A stretch of DNA of 64,000 nucleotides from Anomaloglossus baeobatrachus (taxonomy: Eukaryota > Chordata > Amphibia > Anura > Aromobatidae): the NCBI RefSeq assembly GCF_048569485.1, contig NC_134357.1, positions 475,162,187-475,226,186 on the forward strand, given 5' to 3'. The number at the start of each line of letters is the position of its first letter. Position 1 is the first letter of the stretch. Positions 57,051 to 64,000 of the stretch are shown in pieces. The position numbers and the translations under genes are program-made. Under the pieces are notes generated by a model that ran no database searches, was not told the origin of the DNA, and saw only the letters and a program-made list of their open reading frames with translations.

Positions 57051-57517
57051 CCCGTCACTAGTACGCCTTTGGTCCTGTCCCTGCGGTTACCATGGGCTCC
57101 GGTGGATCTGATCAGCAGATGTGCATGTTAACCCTTTAGCTCACACTGTCAAACTCTTCTCCCGCCACCGTCGGTGGCCCCGTGATGCGATCACGGGGTG
57201 CCGTTGTATTTTCATGACAGCTCGGGGTCAGATGCTGTCATAAATCACTTCCTGTGAGAGTCAACAGAGCGCCAGCACTCTCAGGAGACCAGCATTTCTC
57301 TTGATCAGAGCGATGCTGCAGCATCGCTCTGAACAGGACAAGCAATCGCAGTGTACAGTCATAAAGTCCTCTAGGGCAACTAGTAAATTCAGTAAAAAAT
57401 GTTAAAGAAATAAATAAATATGTAAAATATGAAAAAATAAAAGCTAAAGCTCAAATCACCCCCCTTTTGCCCCATTGAAAGCAAAACAATTAAAAAACTA
57501 AAAAAAAAAGAAAAAAT
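57051..57517. repeat. Array spacer, A-type
   Basis: Matches 25086-25528 and 26734-26766, without the solo LTR found in unit A (empty site at 57476-57486). Contains the CAGAGCGATGCTG palindrome near 57306. No gene. Confidence 0.7.
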
Positions 57518-58671
57518 TGAGACGCCCCTGAGGTAACCAGGTGTCACAAAACAAGGTAACATCACTGTAACAGCTCGGACCTTCATAAATGTGCCAGTCA
57601 GTACACACACACCAGCACACCAGGACACATACACTCCAAAACCAGGGCGGGAGACTCCCATAGAACCAGGTGACAGGGCTGGGCACGGTGAGCTAACAGG
57701 CAGCCAACTGGGTAGGGAGAGATCAGACCTGGGGGAGGAGTGGATGGCCTGGGGAGTGTGGGTAGACAGTGGGAGGAGTCAGTTAGCTGGCTGGAGAGAC
57801 TGAAAGTGAGCAGTCGCAAGGAGGAGAGAGAGTTGTCAGTAAAGGTGTCAAGACAGACAAAGGAATCTTGAGACACAGTGAAAGTAGCAAGGAACCCGCC
57901 AAGACCTGAGTAGAAACAGCAGCCACTCAGGAGAGAAAGTAGCTGGAGAGCGAGAGATCAAGCTCCAGGGACAGTGGAATCCTGCGGGAGTGGAAATCCA
58001 GGGCTCCCAGTACTTTGCACGCACGGGGTGCAGATCCCAGAACAGACCGGGACTTCAAGTCGTCTATTAACTCTGCCAGGTGGGTGGGTTTCCAGGACTA
58101 ATCTGCCACCATTAACATCTGAGGCATAAGCAGCAAAGGGAGGACCGGGACATATTCCCTTAAATAGTCCAAACTGCCTGCGGCAGGACCCAGACACCAG
58201 GAGGACCTCCAAGTGCTCCACACCAGGGAGGACCCACACACACACACACAAGTGCATTGGTGGGCGAGTGGCACCAGGTCAGCTGGCACAGGTACACAGG
58301 ACTCGGGCGAACCTGGGATCCAGCAAGTCCCCAGGTTGCGAACCCAGCTGTAAGTAAAGCGACCAAACTGCACTCCCCTGTCTGGACTGAGGTATTTCAC
58401 TGCACCTCCACATTAACGCCTACCTACCCCTGGGGAAAAGCCCTGCTCGCGTAGGGCTTCACCATCCACGCTGCCCCATCCAACACCCCCAGGGAAGACC
58501 GGCAGCGGCGGCCATACCATCCCTGGCCGTTCACCGCGTGTGGCGTAGTCGGACTATTTTTATTATTTTTCCCATTTTATTTAAAAACTGATCGACGTGC
58601 CCCTGGATCTGGGACCCCTCGAGCCACGGATTGCCCAGATCCGAGCAGCTCGGCTGCCCCGGGGTGCGACA
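57518..58671 (+). mobile_element. LTR2 solo LTR (1154 bp)
   Basis: Begins TGAGACGCCCCTGAGG and ends CCCCGGGGTGCGACA. Target duplication not clear in the A-rich flank. The same insertion is present in unit A, split by the giant hAT-like element, so it predates the unit duplication. Fossil with no coding part. Confidence 0.75.
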
Positions 58672-59419
58672 ATACACATATTTGGTATTGCTGAGTTTAG
58701 AAATGCCTGAGCTATCAAAATATTAAAGCAATTAATCTGATTAGTACAAAGTGTAAAGAGAAAAAAAATTCCAGACGCCAAAATGATGGTTTTTGGTCAT
58801 CGCAACATGGCACTACAATGCAATAACAGGCGATCAAAACATCATATACAAATATGGTATAATTAAAAACATCAGCTCAAAACGCAAAAAAAAAAAGCCG
58901 TCACTGAGCCCCAGATCCCGAACAATGAGAATGCTACAGGTCTCCGAACATGGCGACAAGGCGCTATTCTTTTTTTGGACAAACTTCTGCTTTTTCTTCA
59001 CCCTTTAGATAAAAGTAAAAGTATACATGTTTCGTATCTACGAACTCGCACCGGCTTGAGGCATCATAATGCCGGGTCACTTTTACCAAATTGTAAACGT
59101 GGTGACAGAAAAAAAGCAAAAAAAAAAACCCTAAATTGTGGAATTTCACTTTTTAATTACAATTTCTACATTTTTGGATTTTTTTTTCCCATTTTCCAGT
59201 ACATTATATAGAAAAAATGAGTGATGTCATTCAAAAGCACAACACACGGCCCTCACATGGAAAAATCAAAAAGTTAGGGCTTTTGGAAGAAGAGGAGGAA
59301 AAACGAAAAGGAAATAAAGCAAAATGGCCATGGCTTGAAGGGGTTAAAAAGGCCAGAAATGTTCTTACCTCAAAAAAATGACGGAAAAAAAAATACATTT
59401 GGGTTAATAAATGCGTCAA
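58672..59419. repeat. Array spacer leading to U6 locus C
   Basis: No gene. Starts ATACACATATTTGGTATTGC. From about 58835 it matches 41856-42428. It ends at the U6 3' end, as at locus D. Confidence 0.7.
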
Positions 59420-59546
59420 AATATGGAACGCTTCACGAATTTGTGTGTCATCCTTGCGCAGGGGCCATGCGGATCTTCTCTGTATCGTACCAAGCTTAGT
59501 AAATGTGCTGCCAAAAGCAAAGTATATGTGCTGCCAAAGCAAGCAT
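59420..59546 (-). pseudogene. U6 snRNA pseudogene, locus C, with duplicated 5' hairpin
   Basis: The minus strand begins ATGCTTGCTTTGGCAGCACA, repeats a second GCTTTTGGCAGCACATTTAC about 26 nt later, then continues as U6 with ATACAGAGAAGAT, GGCCCCTGCGCAAGGATGAC and the normal 3' end AATTCGTGAAGCGTTCC. The AGC triad is altered (GATCCGCATGG). The first base is not G. Probably non-functional, though the promoter survives. Confidence 0.8.
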
Positions 59547-59569
59547 GAACTGCTATTCAACCTGACTGC

Positions 59570-59790
59570 TATATATAGGCCTAAACAAATGGGATATTTT
59601 AACTTAGGGACATCAATTTATTTATTTTTTTAAATTTTTTTTTTACAGTAAATTCTGAAAGATTTTAGGTAATATCCTATTAATGAAGAAATCAAACTGT
59701 AAAAAAGCTAATTACGGAAAAAATAAGAGATATTGTGTAATAATTCAATATGCAAATTAGATCCACACTGCAGAGCATGCTGGGAGGAAG
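59570..59790 (-). promoter_or_regulatory. U6-type Pol III promoter, locus C
   Basis: Relative to +1 at 59546: TATATATA at -24 to -31 (59570-59577), PSE-like TCCCTAAGTTAAAATATCCC at about -47 to -66, ATGCAAAT at -204 to -211 (59750-59757), and SPH-like CTCCCAGCATGCTCTGCAGT beyond it, the closest match to the SPH/Staf consensus among the three promoters. Confidence 0.8.
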
Positions 59791-60465
59791 TGAGGGGGCA
59801 GCTTTTGCCTGTGATAGATTTTGTAGTATAAGTGGGAAACAAAGAGGGACATTACTACTGTGTTGGGGGATGGAAGGGGACATTACATTTGTATAGGGGC
59901 ACAGAGAGGTAATTTTTACTTTGTAGGAGCACAAAGGACAAACAATACCAATGAATGTGGCTGAAAAAAAGGGCCATTATTATTGTGTGGGTAAACATTT
60001 GGGGACATTACAACAGTATAGGGGACTAAAGGGGGCACATAGGGTGTAGTATAATTGTACAGCCCTAAGAGAAGAACTATTATTGTGTAGGACACACACA
60101 GGGCATTTTTACTGTGTAGGAACACAAAGGCGAAACAATTCCAAGTTGACGGTGTTCAAAAAGGGACATTGCTATTGTGTAGGAACACGAAAGGGGCACA
60201 AGTACATTTTGGGGGACATAGAAGGCATACAACTGTATATAAGTGACGTTCCTGACATTACCATTCATCAGAATCACCGGGATTCGCTGTGCGCGGCAAG
60301 AGGCGGGAGCGGCTGCTTCTCAAATTCTATGGAGTCTCATTCTGAGCCTCATTCTAAGCCTCCATAGTCTTTTTATTGTGGAGAAACGTCCTGGGAAGCA
60401 CTGGACTATGTCAGACTTTGGTGGGAACTTTGCAATTTAATAAATTGGTGAACAAAGGACTGTGT
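59791..60465. repeat. D-type upstream region of unit C
   Basis: Matches 42455-42794 and 43616-43823 without the Helitron. Contains diverged GGGGACATTAC...TGTAGGAACACA motifs and TCCATAGTCTTT. No gene. Confidence 0.65.
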
Positions 60466-61140
60466 CTTGTTTTTATTTCTCTATGTTTATGTTTTCAGGC
60501 TTCCATTTGTGGAATATGGCGGATTCCTTGGACTACGGTGGTCCTGCTGTTTTTTTTTTCTTTAGTATAGTGGTGAATGATGGAAAGTGTTTATTTTAAT
60601 AAAGTATTTTTTACGTGTGTATCTTTTTTTTATTACTGGGTTCGTAATGGCGATGTCTGATAGACACTTTTCCATTACTAATCCCTGGGCTTGATGCCAG
60701 CTAACACTACACAGGTGCCATTAACCCCAACTACCATTACCCTGATTGCCACCACACCAGGTAAGAACCATGCAAAGCGCTAATGTGATGCGCCTCTGCT
60801 GGGGTGGTTGAGTGCTGCTATTTTTAGTCTGGGAAGGCCCATGGTTATTGGCCTGTACCGCACCAGGGTAATCAGAAAGAGCTGAGGAAAAAAGTCAGAA
60901 CTGGTGCATGTAATGTGATGTGCCACTTCTGGGGTGGCTTCGGGCTGGTATTTTTAGTCTAGGAAGGGGCCAATAATCATAGGCCTTTCCAGCCTCATAA
61001 TAACAGCCTCCATCTGTCTGCTTTACCCTTGCTGGTTATCAAAAATAAGGGGCACCCCATGCTGTTTTTTTCCCCCATTTATTTATTTAATCATAAAAAG
61101 TTGTCCAATAAGCTCCACAGGTTACAATTTTATTGTTATA
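60466..61140. repeat. F repeat, unit C, right end cut by a Helitron
   Basis: Same order as 43824-44660. The hairpin GGTGCAT (60903-60909) and ATGTGCC (60918-60924) pairs with two G-U wobbles. At 61140 a Helitron begins, at the point where unit D continues into ATATGTCGG. Confidence 0.72.
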
Positions 61141-62517
61141 CTAGCTGTACTACCCGGCTTCGCCCGGGTTAATAACTGCTGTTAACAAAATAGAATGTAT
61201 TAACAAAAATGTATTCTGCACACAAAAACCACAAAACAAATAGAAAGAAATGTAATTATTAAAAGGCAAAAACTAAGCTAATAGAAGCATTTCACAACAT
61301 ATATTTCAACACCACAGATATTCCAAACAGATTTAACTAAATTAGCCAAGTAATGTGCTCCGTCTGTCTCTTTCCAGATCTGTTTCTTTCCCCGTCTGTC
61401 TCTTTCCCCGTCTGTCTCTGTCTGTCTCCTTGCCCGTCTGTCTCTTTCCAGGTCTGTCTCTTTCCAGGTCTGCCTCTTTCCAGGTCTGCCTCTTTCCTCG
61501 TCTGCCTGTCTCTGTCTCTTTCTTTGTCTGTCTCTATCTCTCTATTTCTTTCCCCATCTGTTTCTTTCCAGGTCTGTCTCTTTCCCAGGTCTATCTCTTT
61601 CTCCGTCTGTCTCCCCATCTCTTTGTGTCTTTTCCTGTCTGTCTCTTTCCCTGTCTGCCTGTCTTTGTCTGTCTTTATTTCTCTGTCTCTTTCCCCGTCT
61701 GTCTCTATCAAGGTCTGTGACTTTCCCCATCTATCTTTATCTGTCTCTCTGGCTGTCTCCTCCTTCCCTGTCTGCCTGTCTCTGTCCCTGTCTGCATGTC
61801 TGTCTGTCTCTTTCCCCATCTGTCTCTTTCCAGGTCTGTCTCTTTCCAGGTCTGTCTCTCTTTTTCACCGTCTGTCTCTGTCTCTTTCACCGTTTGTCTC
61901 TGTCTGTCTCTTTCCCTGTCTGTCTCTCTCTATCCATCTCCCCACCGACATTTTATTACCTCACATATAAGCTTCTTATACTATGAATGTCTTTTGTTCC
62001 TATAGCAACCACTCACAGCTCCTACTAATAACCTGAAGTTCCAGGCTCCATTTACTTTAATGAAGGCATGTTTTTTGGTGAGTAACTGTAAAGCGCGGGG
62101 TTAAATTTTCCTGTCAAAACATAGTTTACGACGTTCCCTGGGTCACATGAGGTGTCTGTGCAAAATTTTGTGATTGTAAATGCAGCGGTGCGGATACACT
62201 TTTCGTTTAACTTTTTCCCCACTATGTAGATAGGAGCAAAATTGATTGGTAAATTGGAATGCGCAGGGTTAAAATTTCGCCTCACAACATAGCTTATGAT
62301 GCTCTCGGGGTCCAGACGTAGGAGTGTGCAAAATTTTGTGATTGTAAATGCGACGGTGCGGATACACTTTTCGTTTCACTTTTCCCCCATTATGTAGATA
62401 GGGGCAAAATTGATTGGTAAATTTGAATGCGTGGGGTTAAAATTTTGCCTCACAACAAAGCCTATGACGCTCTCGGGGGCCAGACAGGCTGCGACGGTGC
62501 AGATGCCAATCCCGGAC

Positions 62518-62593
<76 letters not shown>

Positions 62594-62611
62594 TCAGCTT
62601 TATATATTAGA
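61141..62611 (-). mobile_element. Non-autonomous Helitron (1.47 kb), minus orientation
   Basis: On the minus strand: 5' TCTAATATATAAAGCTGAAT (62611-62592) next to A, 3' hairpin ACCCGGGCGAAGCCGGGT, then AGTACAG and CTAG (61144-61141), followed by T. The interior has a pyrimidine tract TCTGTCTCTTTCC (61360-61930), two ~200-bp repeats with GGCAAAATTGATTGGTAAA-like sequence (about 62150-62450), and a (CA)n run 62520-62591. No helicase. Confidence 0.85.
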
Positions 62612-63331
62612 TTCGCCCGGGTTAACAACTACTGTTAACAAAATAGAATGTATTAACAAAAATGTATTCTGCACACAAAAACCACAAAACAAATAGATAT
62701 AAATGTAATTATTAAATTGTTGTCTATATTAACCAATCAGAGCTCAGATTAATTAACTGTAGCAAAATAGAAGCTAAGCTGTGATTGGTTACTATTGGCA
62801 GCCTGATAAATCTCCAGGCAACAGAAAGCCCTCCCCCTGACAGTATATATTAGCTCACGCATACACATATAGACAGGTCATGTGACTGACAGCTGCCGTA
62901 TTTCTTATGTGGTACATTTGTTGTTCTTGTAGTTTGGCTGCTTATTAATCAGATTTTTATTTTTGAAGGATAATACCAGACTTGTGTGTGTTTAGTGCGA
63001 TTATGTGGCGAGGTTGGTGTATGTGTGGTGAGATGTGTGCTGAGGGTGGTATATGTGTTCAAGCACGTGGTAGTGTGTGGCGCATTTTGTGTGTATGTTC
63101 ATATCCCCGAGTGTGGTGAGTATCCCATGTCGGGGCCCCACCTTAGCAACTGTACGGTATATACTCTTTGGCGCCATCGCTCTCATTCTTTAAGTCCCCC
63201 TTGTTCACATCTGACAGCTGGCAATTTGCCCCCAACACTTTTCGTTTCACTTTTTCCCCATTATGTAGATAGGGGCAAAATTGATTGGTAAATTGGAACG
63301 CGCGTGGTTAAAATTTCACCTCATAACATAG
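62612..63331 (-). mobile_element. Helitron fragment, same orientation, truncated
   Basis: Begins at TTCGCCCGGGTTAACAACTA, equal to 61159 onward of the previous copy but missing its CTAG end. It contains TTTTCGTTTCACTTTTTCCC near 63240. It abuts the next Helitron end at 63332. The middle, 62720-63220, is unassigned with a few short direct repeats and no gene. Confidence 0.65.
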
Positions 63332-64000
63332 CACCCGGCGCTGCCCGGGATAGTAACTGTCTCTCTGTTTCTCTCCCATTCTCTGTCTGTCTCCCCCTCT
63401 GTATATATCTCTCTGTCTCTCTCTCTATCTCTTTGTCTGTCTGTCTCTTTCCCTATCTGTCTCTTTCTCCATCTGTCTCAATCTCTTTCCCAGTCTGTCT
63501 TTCTATCTCTTTCCCAGTCTGTCTATCTATCTCTTTCCCTGTCTGTCTCTGACTGTCTCTGTCTCTTTCTCCATCTGTCTCAATCTCTTTCCCACTCTGT
63601 CTATCTATCTCTTTCCCAGTCTGTCTATCTATCTCTTTCCCAGTCTGTCTATGTATCTCTTTCCCAGTCTGTCTATCTATCTCTTTCCCAGTCTGTCTAT
63701 CTATCTCTTTCCCAGCCTGTCTATCATTCTCTTTCCCAGTCTGTCTATCTATCTCTTTCCCTGTCTATCTATGTCTGTCACTTTCCCTGTCTGTCACTTT
63801 CCCTGTCTGTCACTTTCCCTGACTGTCACTTTCCTTCCCTGTCACTTTCCTTCCCTGTCAGTCTGTATCTTTGTCTGTGTCTATCTCTTTGTGTCTGTCT
63901 CTTACCTTGTTTATGTCTGTTTCTTGTCTTTCCCTGTCTGTGTCTGTCTCTTTCCCTGGCTGCATTCTGACACGCCAACATTCCATATAGGGGCGTAGCT
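63332..64000 (-). mobile_element. Helitron fragment, runs off window
   Basis: Starts CACCCGGCGCTGCCCGGGAT, the reverse complement of the 3' hairpin of 42795-43615, then a long TCTGTCTCTTTCCC tract. The last bases (CAACATTCCATATAGGGGCGTAGCT) correspond to about 43045-43075 of that Helitron. Confidence 0.75.

Noticed and set aside
58282-58360. tRNA-like or SINE sequence (AGGTTGCGAACCC)
   Set aside because: No A box at the correct distance and no cloverleaf; it lies within LTR2.

Overview
The window reads as non-coding, repeat-saturated DNA from a large vertebrate genome, most likely an anuran amphibian. The basis is inference: U6 snRNA units with a canonical vertebrate promoter, TTAA-flanked Kolobok/T2-like foldbacks, Harbinger-like MITEs, Helitrons, hAT elements and a Gmr1-like gypsy fossil. 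I see no host protein-coding gene. Nearly every long open frame lies in a minisatellite or a transposon.

The organising principle I can recover is a degenerate tandem array of U6 snRNA repeat units on the minus strand, expanded by transposon insertions. U6-related sites lie near 23.0 kb (A), 42.4 kb (D), 51.0 kb (B) and 59.5 kb (C). Three keep a full external Pol III promoter: TATA at -24 to -31, a PSE-like block at about -48 to -65, an ATGCAAAT octamer and an SPH-like block. Two spacer types alternate (D-type, A-type, D-type, A-type, D-type), so the ancestral repeat was a dimer. B carries a near-canonical U6 RNA. A carries a strongly remodelled U6-like RNA of about 140 nt with a T5 terminator. 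C has a duplicated 5' hairpin. D keeps only the U6 3' end.

Layout: 1-18.5 kb is a recent tandem duplication (7.8-kb unit) of a gypsy fossil, a hairpin-rich 'F' repeat, array spacer and a hAT transposon. A 3.9-kb non-autonomous LTR element later entered the first copy. 18.5-22.8 kb holds a nested terminal-inverted-repeat element with a minisatellite, a 1.7-kb palindrome and MITEs. 22.8-27.2 kb is array unit A with a 20-bp minisatellite and LTR fossils. 27.2-41.6 kb is one 14.3-kb hAT-like insertion (8-bp target duplication) packed with MITEs, nested foldbacks and two large minisatellites that show higher-order repeats. 41.6-46.9 kb is unit D with a clean Helitron. 46.9-50.9 kb is a TTAA-flanked insertion with a second 1.7-kb palindrome. 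50.9-61.1 kb holds units B and C with a 3.6-kb hAT-like insertion and a solo LTR. 61.1-64 kb is a head-to-tail run of Helitron copies.

The most novel signals are the TE-invaded dimeric U6 array, the remodelled U6-like RNA behind an intact promoter, and a chain of four hairpins in the F repeats whose stems change sequence yet keep pairing. All comparisons were made by eye; no alignment, folding or database search was run.
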